From contig CABIXY010000001.1 of the NCBI GenBank assembly GCA_902362805.1, forward strand, positions 550,358-614,357: a stretch of DNA of 64,000 nucleotides, written 5' to 3'. A program made the translations under genes and the position numbers. Position 1 is the stretch's first letter. Every line of letters starts with the position of its first letter. Shown here one piece after another: positions 7,581 to 15,081 of the stretch. A model generated the notes under the pieces. The model searched no databases. It was given only the letters and a program-made list of their open reading frames with translations, and had not been told where the DNA came from. The stretch is from Eubacteriaceae bacterium (GTDB lineage: Bacteria > Bacillota > Clostridia > Peptostreptococcales > Anaerovoracaceae).

Positions 7581-8240
7581 ATGGCTGCTATTATTATGAC
7601 GTGCAGTTCTCTCAGGAGACATGTCGATGCTGCGCAGAAAAAGGAGAATACCTCATACCAAGTTTATGAACTAGACAGCAGACTCCATGCAGAACCGAAA
7701 GAAATGCGGACAGCTGTCTTTGAAGCCATGGACAAATTGCCTGGACAGGTGGACACGGTACTTCTGTCCATGGGACTTTGCGGAGGTTCCGTGTCTGAGA
7801 GACCGCTGCCAGTAAGAGTGGTCATGCCCAAGGTAGACGACTGCATTACGCTGTTGATGCACACCGATGACAAATGGTATCCCAATCTCAAGAGAGGTGG
7901 TCATATGTACCTGACTGATACCGTGGACAGTGATTTATCCATTGTCAATATAAGGCGGCAATTAGTGGAGCGATATGGTGAGAAAAAGGGTTTCATGGTT
8001 TTTGACATATGGTTTGCGTCTTATAAGAGCGTGGATATCATCGATACGGGGGTGTATGATTGTTACAGCAGAGATTATGTGGCAAAAGCAAAGGCCAATG
8101 CGGACTTGATTCAGTGTCCGGTCTGTTATGTAGAGGGCAGCAATCTTTTGCTGGAAAAACTGGTCTCCGGCAGATGGGACCACCAGTTTCTGATCGGTGA
8201 AGCAGGCGATACATTTAGAGAGGAAGATTTTGTGCTATGA
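7581..8240 (+). CDS. DUF1638 family protein
   Basis: 219 aa from ATG 7581, just after AAGGAGG; a GTG two codons earlier lies inside that site. Family signatures: IIMTCSSLRRHVDAA at the N-terminus, ELDSRLHAEPKEM, VDTVLLSMGLCGGS, and PKVDDCITLLM. DUF1638 proteins occur in methanogens and acetogen-like Clostridia, sometimes beside corrinoid methyltransferase genes, but no such gene is here and the biochemical role is unknown. It overlaps the Rrf2 gene by four bases (ATGA), so the two are translationally coupled and share the palindrome-controlled promoter. Confidence 0.85.
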   Translation: MAAIIMTCSSLRRHVDAAQKKENTSYQVYELDSRLHAEPKEMRTAVFEAMDKLPGQVDTVLLSMGLCGGSVSERPLPVRVVMPKVDDCITLLMHTDDKWYPNLKRGGHMYLTDTVDSDLSIVNIRRQLVERYGEKKGFMVFDIWFASYKSVDIIDTGVYDCYSRDYVAKAKANADLIQCPVCYVEGSNLLLEKLVSGRWDHQFLIGEAGDTFREEDFVL

Positions 8241-8674
8241 GAATCAATACCAAGTTTCCTATGGCGATTCATATTCTAGCGGTCGCTGCTCTCAATGAGG
8301 ACGAAACGATGCCGTCTACCTCAGAACTCATTGCAAAGAGTGTAGGTACAAATCCAGTGGTTGTCAGAAGATTGTCTTCCCAGCTGAAAACGGCTGGACT
8401 CATCTGTGCGAGCCCCGGTGTTGCTGGCCTCAGCCTTGCAAAGGACGCTAAAGAGATTTCTCTGTTGGACATCTATAAAGCAGTGAGAGAGAAAGATGAG
8501 GTCATCTTTGACGTACACCAAAACCCTTCCGAGAAATGCTGGGTGGGACATAATATCCAAGACGCTTTAGAGACGCCTCTGACAGAAGCCCAAAAAGCGT
8601 TGGAGAACTCTCTGGACAGCTACAGCCTATATGATGTCGCTGCAGAAATACGGAGACGGGCTGGACGGGAATAG
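8237..8674 (+). CDS. Rrf2 family transcriptional regulator without an Fe-S cysteine triad
   Basis: 145 aa. Winged HTH in residues 1-75 (FPMAIHILAVAAL, SELIAKSVGTNPVVVRRLSSQLKTAGLI), then the dimerisation helix. Iron-sulphur Rrf2 proteins carry three clustered cysteines near residue 90-105; this protein has only C57 and C101, like the YwnA-type branch. It probably binds the palindrome at 7546-7564 and represses its own operon with DUF1638. The inducing signal is not visible from sequence. Confidence 0.87.
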   Translation: MRINTKFPMAIHILAVAALNEDETMPSTSELIAKSVGTNPVVVRRLSSQLKTAGLICASPGVAGLSLAKDAKEISLLDIYKAVREKDEVIFDVHQNPSEKCWVGHNIQDALETPLTEAQKALENSLDSYSLYDVAAEIRRRAGRE

Positions 8675-8702
8675 GCAAAAGAAATGTTATAGAGGTGATA
8701 AG

Positions 8703-8746
8703 AAAGCTGTGCATCAGTGAGATGTGGACAGCTTTTTGTTTTTTTG
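8703..8746 (+). terminator. Terminator of the DUF1638-Rrf2 operon
   Basis: Stem AAAGCTGT / ACAGCTTT followed by a T-rich tail with one G interruption. Confidence 0.85.
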
Positions 8747-8776
8747 AAGACATTAAACAATAAAAAAACATTTTTG

Positions 8777-8805
8777 TTGTACTAGAGGAATGCACATGGT
8801 ATAAT
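8777..8805 (+). promoter_or_regulatory. Extended -10 promoter of the symporter gene
   Basis: TTGTAC at 8777-8782, 17-bp spacer, TGG-TATAAT ending at 8805. Leaves an 87-bp leader before the ATG. Confidence 0.72.
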
Positions 8806-8892
8806 TATCGGGTTGTTTTGACAGAATCGTTATAGAGGAACAAACAATATATTTAGGATGTATTTAGAATTGAATGAGGAGAGGACAAACAT

Positions 8893-10299
8893 ATGGAGAA
8901 ATTTATGGATGCCTTTACGGCATGGTCGGGAGAGGTAGATGGCTGGATCTACAGCAACGTGCTATTTTGGCTGTTGATTGTAACTGGTATATTTTTCACA
9001 GTTCGCACAAAATTTGTTCAGCTTAGATTATTTCCAGAAGGAATCAGGGTTTTGACGGAGAAGAGCCACGACGGCGGAATTTCTTCTTTCAGAGCGCTGA
9101 TGATTGCTACGGCATCCAGGGTAGGAACCGGCAACATTTCCGGCGTTGCAACGGCCATTGTGGCTGGCGGTCCGGGCGCAGTATTCTGGATGTGGATCAT
9201 GGCTATTATCGGTTCGGCATCTGCATTTATCGAATCGACTTTAGCGCAGATTTATAAGCAGAGAGAAGGGGAAATCTATAAAGGCGGGCCGGCTTATTAT
9301 ATCGAAAGAGCGATGAACGCCAGATGGCTGGGCGTTGTTTTCGCCATTCTGCTGATTCTCACTTTTGCCTTTGGATTTAACGGGCTGCAGTCGTATAATA
9401 TCGCTTCGTCTTTGGAGCATTATGTAGGAGCTGATTACCAGACGGCAGCGTTGATTGCAGGCGGTGTATTAGCTCTGATTTCAGCGCTATTGTTCTTTGG
9501 AGGGGCACAGAAAATCAGCATCGTGTCATCGGTTTTAGTCCCGATCATGGCATGCATTTACATCATCATCGGATTGATTATCACTTTTGCACATGTGGCG
9601 GATCTGCCTGCAATTTTTGGCGAGATCCTCAGACAAGCATTCGATTTTCAATCTATTTTTGGCGGGTTTGCCGGCTCCTGCATGGTCTGGGGCGTAAAGA
9701 GAGGGCTGTTCAGCAACGAGGCCGGTATGGGTTCCGCGCCCAATGCTGCAGCTTCTGCTGATGTAAGCCATCCTGTTAAACAGGGGTTGGTTCAGGTCAT
9801 CTCTGTATTTATCGATACCCTTGTTATCTGCTCAACGACCGTGTTCATCGTACTCTGCACAGGACAGTATACAGTCGGCGGCGAGTTGAACGGAATTCCG
9901 CTCGTGCAGCAGTCGGTGCAGTCCATGTTTGGAGAGGTGGGCGTAGGTATCATTACTGTCTCTGTAGCGTTGTTCGCCTTTACATCTCTCATCGGGAATT
10001 ACTTCTATGCGGAGTTCAACATTAAATTTATCAGTGAAAATAAGCTGTTCCTCACCGTGTTTAGACTTTTGGCCGTGGTGATGGTATTTGTCGGTGCAAA
10101 TGCAAACCTGGAAATCGCTTGGAATATGGCCGATATTTTGATGGCCGGTATGGCCGTGGTGAACATCCTGGCCATGTTCTGTCTCGGCGGTATCGCCATC
10201 AAAGCGCTGGACGATTACGTGTCCCAGAAACGGGAAGGCAAGAACCCTGTATTCAAGGCTGCCAGTATCGGGCTCCATAATACTGACGTTTGGAAATAG
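8893..10299 (+). CDS. Sodium:alanine symporter family (AGCS) amino-acid carrier
   Basis: 468 aa, typical for AGCS/AlsT/DagA carriers, with about ten membrane helices. Family motifs: VRTKFVQLRLFPEG, a GGISSFRALMIATASRVGTGNISGVA block, GGPGAVFWMWI, and GLFSNEAGMGSAPNAAASA. It imports alanine or glycine with Na+; the exact substrate cannot be told. Own promoter at 8777 and own terminator at 10313, so monocistronic. A 17-bp copy of its 3' end is repeated at 10424, a sign of an old partial duplication. Confidence 0.93.
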   Translation: MEKFMDAFTAWSGEVDGWIYSNVLFWLLIVTGIFFTVRTKFVQLRLFPEGIRVLTEKSHDGGISSFRALMIATASRVGTGNISGVATAIVAGGPGAVFWMWIMAIIGSASAFIESTLAQIYKQREGEIYKGGPAYYIERAMNARWLGVVFAILLILTFAFGFNGLQSYNIASSLEHYVGADYQTAALIAGGVLALISALLFFGGAQKISIVSSVLVPIMACIYIIIGLIITFAHVADLPAIFGEILRQAFDFQSIFGGFAGSCMVWGVKRGLFSNEAGMGSAPNAAASADVSHPVKQGLVQVISVFIDTLVICSTTVFIVLCTGQYTVGGELNGIPLVQQSVQSMFGEVGVGIITVSVALFAFTSLIGNYFYAEFNIKFISENKLFLTVFRLLAVVMVFVGANANLEIAWNMADILMAGMAVVNILAMFCLGGIAIKALDDYVSQKREGKNPVFKAASIGLHNTDVWK

Positions 10300-10440
10300 A
10301 GGGACTATTATTGAAAGAGACGCTCCGAATTTCGGAAGCGTCTCTTTCATATGCATCTATTCAATTTATTAGGATTTATCAATGTCACTTAAGTTGATCT
10401 CTTGTAATTAGTGCTGGGCAGACACTGACGTTTGGAAATA
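10282..10440 (+). repeat. Direct repeat of the symporter 3' end (17 bp, 142-bp period)
   Basis: ACTGACGTTTGGAAATA occurs at 10282-10298 (coding TDVWK plus the first bases of the stop) and again at 10424-10440 in non-coding DNA, each followed by a terminator-like hairpin (10313 and about 10457-10503). Looks like the tail of a second gene copy left after deletion. Confidence 0.7.
10313..10348. terminator. Strong hairpin after the symporter gene
   Basis: Perfect 12-bp stem GAAAGAGACGCT / AGCGTCTCTTTC, loop CCGAATTTCGG. Little T-run on the plus strand beyond the stem. Confidence 0.8.
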
Positions 10441-10516
10441 AAGATGATATAGCTAAAAAGAAATTGCCTGGAGAGCAGTTGTTCGTCTTCAGGCGATTTT
10501 TGATGGGGAAAGTCCC

Positions 10517-10690
10517 TCATCTTGACAGGACTGCCGTTGCACCGACGAAAACTGCTGCGGCAATCACATCGGCAGCAACCAAAGCGTAGAAAGCCGCGCC
10601 TGTCAGTTCAGCAAGGCAAATGGCAAAGGTAATAGCTATGACAAGAATAAAACTGATTGCAATCATTTTGATATAAGTAGTGTTTTTCAT
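10517..10690 (-). CDS. Mini membrane protein, paralogue 1
   Basis: 57 aa from ATG 10690, with GGAGG 8 nt upstream; the in-frame TTG at 10705 lies next to that site and is unlikely. Two hydrophobic helices: IAISFILVIAITFAICL and AALVAADVIAAAVFVGATAVL-like. It resembles the protein at 10790-11053 in length of the helices, spacing and pattern (xVIAxTFxICLxxL...AxxxxAD.I.AA.F), so the two are paralogues. Function unknown; the pair lies upstream of a divergent LysR gene. Confidence 0.6.
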   Translation of the reverse strand: MKNTTYIKMIAISFILVIAITFAICLAELTGAAFYALVAADVIAAAVFVGATAVLSR

Positions 10691-10789
10691 AGGATGTTCC
10701 TCCAATTTTCGTTCTGGGTAATATTCTTTCTAATATCAGAATAACACCAAATAACACATTTGTATAATTGAATGATTTAATTTAATAGT

Positions 10790-11053
10790 TCAATTATTTT
10801 GATGTATTGCTTTGCCTGATAGTCTGCTGCCTAAATCATTTCTTCTTTCTAATTCGTGTTCGACTTGTAAGCTATCCCTTGTAATCATCGTCGGACATAT
10901 GGTGAATATGGCAGCGAAGATTCCATCTGCAATGAACAAGACGCTGCGGGCGGCAACGTTGAGCTGCACCAGACAAATGATAAAGGTGACAGCGATGACC
11001 AGGGCAAGGCTGACCAGCATAATCCAGCCGTATATGGAAACATTTTTTTTCAT
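10790..11053 (-). CDS. Mini membrane protein, paralogue 2
   Basis: 87 aa. ATG 11053 follows AAGGAGT by a proper spacing, so the much longer frame reaching 11437 is discarded because it lies antisense to the LysR gene. Two membrane helices (IMLVSLALVIAVTFIICLVQL and VLFIADGIFAAIFTICPTMI), as in the 57-aa neighbour, plus a charged cytosolic tail with EHELERRNDLGSRLSGK. It starts 126 bp from the divergent LysR gene, which may regulate it. Function unknown. Confidence 0.65.
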   Translation of the reverse strand: MKKNVSIYGWIMLVSLALVIAVTFIICLVQLNVAARSVLFIADGIFAAIFTICPTMITRDSLQVEHELERRNDLGSRLSGKAIHQNN

Positions 11054-11179
11054 GTGTGACTCCTTTTTTAAAATTAATTTGTAATCAATGCATTGACTTC
11101 TTTGTGAATATAGAATAACATTAGGATATGGATTTGTAAAATTAATGGTTTTTATGGAATGATTTAAAAAAAATAATGA

Positions 11180-12088
11180 ATGGGCGAAATGGAAATAAGA
11201 AATATCAGAACGTTTTTGCGAGTGGCTGAGTTGCAGAGCTTTACAAAGGCCGCAGATCAGCTTGGCTATTCTCAGGCAGTGGTTACCGTGCAGATCAAGC
11301 AGCTGGAGGAAGAGCTGGGAACACAGCTCTTTGATCGAATCGGAAGACATATAAAACTGACAGAGCACGGTATTCAGTTTATGGATCACGCGATGAAGGT
11401 GTTGAAGGCGGCAGAGGATGCCAGCACCTTTGTCCATAAAGACGAGAATCCTTCCGGGAAACTGCGCATCGGTTCCATCGCTTCATTGTCAATGGGAGTG
11501 CTGCCTCCGGTCCTTTTAGAATTCAGAACCTTGTGCCCGCAGGTGGAGACTAGTATCGAGACCTCGAGATTTGTAACAGAATTATTAGATATGATGCGGC
11601 AAAATGACGTTGATCTTCTATATTTCCTGGATAGAAAGCTTTATTCTTCGGAGTGGATAAAGGTGTTTGAGCGCCCGGAAACCATCGTCTTTGTTACCTA
11701 TCCTTCCCATCCGCTGGCGGGCAAAAAAGATGTCCCGATTGAACGGCTCCTTGAAGAGCCTCTGATTCTCACAACGAGGGGCGTCAGCTATTGTGACGAT
11801 TTGGAACAGCTGTTAGCCGCACAGGGCCTGGAGTTACATCCTTTTTTAGAAATTGGAGATACCGATGTTATCATAAAGCTGCTGTTGCAGCAGGCAGGCA
11901 TTTCTTTTTTGCCGCAGTATCTGGTGCAGGAGTACCTTGACGCAGGAATTTTAACCATGATAACCACCGATATCCCCGTTATTCAGATGTGGAGTCAATT
12001 GATTTATCATAAGAATAAATGGATCACTCCACAGATGAGAATTTTCATTGACCTCGTTAAAAAGCATGCGGGTGTAGAAATCAATTGA
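11180..12088 (+). CDS. LysR family transcriptional regulator
   Basis: 302 aa. N-terminal HTH: MEIRNIRTFLRVAELQSFTKAADQLGYSQAVVTVQIKQLEEELG, then the LTTR linker helix and a type-2 periplasmic-binding effector domain (LRIGSIASLSMGVLPPVLLEFR; later ITTDIPVIQMWSQLIYHKNKW). The start is uncertain: ATG 11180 or the more family-like ATG 11189; neither has a good ribosome site. The gene is divergent from the two mini membrane proteins and convergent with the double-barrel protein gene, 7 bp away. Confidence 0.9.
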   Translation: MGEMEIRNIRTFLRVAELQSFTKAADQLGYSQAVVTVQIKQLEEELGTQLFDRIGRHIKLTEHGIQFMDHAMKVLKAAEDASTFVHKDENPSGKLRIGSIASLSMGVLPPVLLEFRTLCPQVETSIETSRFVTELLDMMRQNDVDLLYFLDRKLYSSEWIKVFERPETIVFVTYPSHPLAGKKDVPIERLLEEPLILTTRGVSYCDDLEQLLAAQGLELHPFLEIGDTDVIIKLLLQQAGISFLPQYLVQEYLDAGILTMITTDIPVIQMWSQLIYHKNKWITPQMRIFIDLVKKHAGVEIN

Positions 12089-12095
12089 GATGTTC

Positions 12096-12887
12096 TTAGA
12101 AAACGCAGCCCTCGTAATGCTTTAACATATTTTGATCGGGCCGTTCCAGGATAGACGTGCAGACAAAATCCTTGAGCGGGGTCACAAAGGGATAGCCCTC
12201 TTTGGCAGCCCATTTAGGGGCAGTCCAGGACGGCTTGTTTTCCACAAAGGCTTTGGTCCATGCAGAGTTGTTTTCGAACCACATTTCGCTGACGCGGTCC
12301 CATTTGTGGAAGAAAAGCCCCTGTTCACCGAAGTCGGCAAAATTCGGCACGTCCTCATCCAGCGGTATGGGCGAATAGAATTTATCGTATGCCTTGTGAG
12401 AAAAGAATCTGAGCAGACCGGGCAGCTTGCACACCTCTGGTGCATGAACGTTCAAAAACCAATCTTCACCGTCTTCTCTGGAGATGCCTTCCGGATAGGA
12501 AAACATCGTGACGAAGCGAATAAATGCCTCGTCGCTGTGGCTCATCTCTTTGCCGAAGAAATCCTCTGTCGGTTCAGCCGGAATATTGGCGATGGCCACG
12601 GTCATGGCGTCTTCCATCGGTTCTGGCGTCATGGCTAGAAATCCTCGCAGACTTCTGCGCCCTTCAACATCCAGACCCAGGTTTTCGTGTACTCTGTAGT
12701 TGAGGAACCCCAGGTTTTCCATCCCCTTTGCCGGCGGCATGACCCGGTACATCACATATCTTGTCAGCCACGGTTCTTGTGCCATGACTTCCGGGCAGTG
12801 GTGACGTACAAACCAACGCTCCAGCGCCGGTATATCATCCACATTGTTGACACTGTGGACGATTAACGTTTTGTTCATTGTTGTCAT
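12096..12887 (-). CDS. Two-domain dimeric alpha/beta-barrel (EthD-like) protein
   Basis: 263 aa. The two halves look like repeats of one ferredoxin-like fold: RWFVRHHCPEVMAQEPWLTRYVMYR near residue 25 and DWFLNVHAPEVCKLPGLLRFFSHKA near residue 142, both of the form W-F-x-x-H-x-P-E-V-x-x-x-P-x-L. Such pairs occur in EthD/antibiotic-monooxygenase-type barrels where two domains form one barrel. The aligned His may be functional. No known substrate. AGGAGG precedes ATG 12887. Convergent with the LysR gene, so direct LysR control is not implied. I do not recognise a specific enzyme. Confidence 0.6.
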   Translation of the reverse strand: MTTMNKTLIVHSVNNVDDIPALERWFVRHHCPEVMAQEPWLTRYVMYRVMPPAKGMENLGFLNYRVHENLGLDVEGRRSLRGFLAMTPEPMEDAMTVAIANIPAEPTEDFFGKEMSHSDEAFIRFVTMFSYPEGISREDGEDWFLNVHAPEVCKLPGLLRFFSHKAYDKFYSPIPLDEDVPNFADFGEQGLFFHKWDRVSEMWFENNSAWTKAFVENKPSWTAPKWAAKEGYPFVTPLKDFVCTSILERPDQNMLKHYEGCVF

Positions 12888-13060
12888 AAATAGACCTCCT
12901 GTTCGACTGTTGCCTCTATCATACTCTTAGCACATACAGGTTTCAAGTTTCCAAATGGTAAGGACTGGCGATTTTTCACAATGAGTATTTTTCGTAAGGG
13001 AGGAGATGGGCGCCTATTGAGCCAGCTGTCAGGCAGAAATCCCGCAAATAGCAAGACCGC

Positions 13061-13121
13061 AAGAAAAAGTCTCGGACATTTGTTTTAATCAAGGTGATTG
13101 CGGACTGCTGAGCAGAGAACC
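13061..13121 (+). repeat. Decayed solo copy of the family B 94-bp repeat
   Basis: Shares, in order, GAAAAA-GT, CGGACATTT, GGT-gap-TTGCGGACTGC and GAGAACCCA with the end of the array at 4802-4915. Around it (12888-13236) I see nothing else apart from the ribosome site of the next gene. Confidence 0.6.
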
Positions 13122-13236
13122 CATAAAGCAGAAACGGATATGGAATTTCGCAATTTCGGATGCTATGTTACAATAGGAAGAAGCAGATGAATCCCCAGGA
13201 AGGGAATCTGCACTTATATATTTAGGAGGAATCGAT

Positions 13237-13800
13237 ATGCAGCTATATAACAATCATACAGCACTCATCATCATCGACATGCAAAAGGCGTTTGTGGAGC
13301 CAGGTGCACCGCTCTGCGTCAAAGGGGCGAAAGCCACGGTGCCGGCCTGTGCGAAGGCGATTGAAGCGGCGCGTGAGGCAGGCAGCCCTGTCTTCTGGGT
13401 CAAGCGCCATTACAGGCCTGACGGCAGTGATGTGGAGTTTACTCGTTATCAGACTTGGGATGAAGGGGGCAGACCCCTTGCCCATGGCTCCAAAGGCATC
13501 GGAGGGGCTGAGGAGGCAGACGGCCTCCAACGCAAACCTGGCGATTACGTGATTATCAAGCCCCGGTGGAGTGGATTTTTTCAGACTGAGTTAGATCTGA
13601 TTTTGCGCCGTCTGCACATTGATACCGTAGTTCTTATCGGCACCACCACGCCAAACTGTGTCCGCACCACTTGCTATGACGCCATCGCTTTGGACTACAA
13701 AACCATCGTCATTGAGAAGTGCTGTTCCTCTAACACAGAGGAAATTCAGAGAGTGAATATGGAGGACATGGAGAGAATCGGTGCAATAATCCTTCGATAA
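13237..13800 (+). CDS. Isochorismatase-family cysteine hydrolase
   Basis: 187 aa. The catalytic triad of the family is present: D14 (IIIDMQKAF), K108 (VIIKPRWSGFF) and C141 (GTTTPNCVRTT), with the typical cis-peptide region before the cysteine. Members hydrolyse amides such as nicotinamide or N-carbamoyl compounds, or isochorismate; the substrate is not evident. AGGAGG precedes ATG 13237. It ends just before the promoter of the TPP-regulated operon but is not part of it. Possible pyridine or pyrimidine salvage, only by association. Confidence 0.88.
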   Translation: MQLYNNHTALIIIDMQKAFVEPGAPLCVKGAKATVPACAKAIEAAREAGSPVFWVKRHYRPDGSDVEFTRYQTWDEGGRPLAHGSKGIGGAEEADGLQRKPGDYVIIKPRWSGFFQTELDLILRRLHIDTVVLIGTTTPNCVRTTCYDAIALDYKTIVIEKCCSSNTEEIQRVNMEDMERIGAIILR

Positions 13801-13803
13801 AGG

Positions 13804-13831
13804 TTGCATTTTTTGAACATCGTTGTATAAT
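13804..13831 (+). promoter_or_regulatory. Promoter of the thiamine operon
   Basis: TTGCAT at 13804-13809, 16-bp spacer, TATAAT at 13826-13831; transcription would start just before the riboswitch. Confidence 0.7.
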
Positions 13832-13840
13832 AGAAACATA

Positions 13841-13935
13841 TTCAAGGGGAGCCCACGCTGAAGCGGGCTGAGAGTAAGCTGTATGGCTTTTACCCATAAC
13901 CTGATTTGGATAATGCCAACGTAGGGAAATATTAC
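13841..13935 (+). ncRNA. TPP riboswitch (THI element)
   Basis: All conserved THI-box parts are in order: AAGGGGAGCC at the 5' end, GGGCTGAGAGT (pyrimidine-sensing), ACCCATAACCTGAT, GATAATGCCAACGTAGGGAA at the 3' end. A terminator follows 10 bp later. TPP binding should favour termination and shut off thiM-thiE-HAD-thiD-cytX. Confidence 0.97.
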
Positions 13936-13944
13936 GTGACTTTT

Positions 13945-13986
13945 AAACTGCGTATTTGCCAGGGGTTTGGCGAGTGCGCAGTTTTT
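13945..13986 (+). terminator. Terminator of the TPP riboswitch expression platform
   Basis: Stem AAACTGCG / CGCAGTTT with inner GCCA/TGGC pairing, then a T-run. Confidence 0.88.
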
Positions 13987-13990
13987 GCTT

Positions 13991-14224
13991 TGCTTGTTAA
14001 ATTCCCCTGTGGCGTTGTTGAAGCCCTAGCACGATTTGTGGTACAAATCGTTGGCAGGTCTCATGCGAGAAACTCCCAAATCTGTGATTTGGAGAGTTTT
14101 ACCGCCTCTGCGTGGTATTCGATCCTCACGTACAACAGGTACGCTCCGGGTCTCGCCCACTGGCTTCCTAGCCACATGTGAATTTTCCTGCGCAAACACG
14201 GAGGTGCTTGTTAAATTCCCCTGT
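13991..14224. repeat. Palindromic element inserted in the thi leader, flanked by 20-bp direct repeats (family C)
   Basis: TGCTTGTTAAATTCCCCTGT occurs at 13991-14010 and 14205-14224. Between them lie an outer pair GAAGCC/GGCTTC, a perfect hairpin ACGATTTGT/ACAAATCGT, a GGCAGGTCTCATGCGA junction, a second hairpin with arms CCAAATC/GATTTGG on AACTC/GAGTT, and CGTAC/GTACG. The first half recurs at 44751-44835 with compensated stem changes. Looks like a non-autonomous mobile or structured element. Confidence 0.72.
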
Positions 14225-14259
14225 AGAGCCTTGAAGATTTGAAAAAGGAGATGAAAATC

Positions 14260-15081
14260 ATGTTAAAAGAAAGATTGAATCAATTGAGAGATAGCGGTGC
14301 ACTGGTTCACAACATCACCAACTATGTGACTGTCAACGACGTGGCCAACGTGCTGCTGGCCTGTGGCGGCAGCCCCATTATGGCCGACGATATCGACGAT
14401 GCATCGGAGATTACGACTATCTGCGGCGGGCTGAATATCAATATCGGAACGCTGAATAAAAATACCATTCCCGCCATGTTTGCAGCTGGCAGAAAGGCCA
14501 ACGAGCTGGGACACAAGGTTCTCCTTGATCCAGTAGGCGCAGGCGCCAGTGCCATCAGAACGCAAACTGCATACAAGTTGATGGACGAGGTTCGCTTTGA
14601 TGCAATTCGCGGAAACATCTCGGAGATTAAGACCCTTGCCACTGGAGAGGGAACCACCAAAGGCGTGGATGCAGATGTAGCAGATGCAGTGACAGAAGAG
14701 ACGTTAGATCAGACCATCGAATTTGCCAAAGCCTTCGCAGCAAAGACAGGCAGCATCATCGCCATTACCGGAGCAATCGATTTGGTAGCAGATGAAAGCA
14801 AATGCTATGTCATCAGAAATGGAAGACCGGAAATGGGGCTGATTACGGGAACGGGCTGCCAGCTGTCTGCTTTGACGTGCGCCTTTCTCGTGGCAAACCC
14901 GGAGGAGCCATTAGAAGCGGCGGCTGCTGCCGTCTGCGCCATGGGACTGGCAGGAGAAATCGCATACGGACGCATGGACGAAGGCGACGGCAACGCAACC
15001 TATCGAAACAGAATCATCGACGCCATCTACAACATGGATGGCGCGCAGTTAGAAAAAGGGGCAAAATATGAGATTAGATAA
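14260..15081 (+). CDS. thiM: Hydroxyethylthiazole kinase
   Basis: 273 aa from ATG 14260, with AAAAAGGAG 9 nt upstream (an in-frame ATG and TTG earlier overlap that site). ThiM signatures: HNITNYVTVNDVANVLLACGGSPIMADD, GGLNINIGTLN, DPVGAGAS, GNISEI, TGAIDLV and the C-terminal anion hole GTGCQLSAL. Phosphorylates 4-methyl-5-hydroxyethylthiazole for thiamine salvage. First gene after the TPP riboswitch; overlaps thiE by 14 bp. Confidence 0.97.
   Translation: MLKERLNQLRDSGALVHNITNYVTVNDVANVLLACGGSPIMADDIDDASEITTICGGLNINIGTLNKNTIPAMFAAGRKANELGHKVLLDPVGAGASAIRTQTAYKLMDEVRFDAIRGNISEIKTLATGEGTTKGVDADVADAVTEETLDQTIEFAKAFAAKTGSIIAITGAIDLVADESKCYVIRNGRPEMGLITGTGCQLSALTCAFLVANPEEPLEAAAAAVCAMGLAGEIAYGRMDEGDGNATYRNRIIDAIYNMDGAQLEKGAKYEIR

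Noticed and set aside
7448..7669. Plus-strand 73-aa frame
   Set aside because: It runs through a well-formed promoter and operator and into the DUF1638 gene in another frame.
10790..11437. 215-aa minus-strand protein
   Set aside because: Its N-terminal part is antisense to the LysR gene; the real start is the ATG at 11053 with a ribosome site.
13906..14242. Short frames in the thiamine leader
   Set aside because: They overlap the riboswitch and the inserted palindromic element and have no ribosome site.
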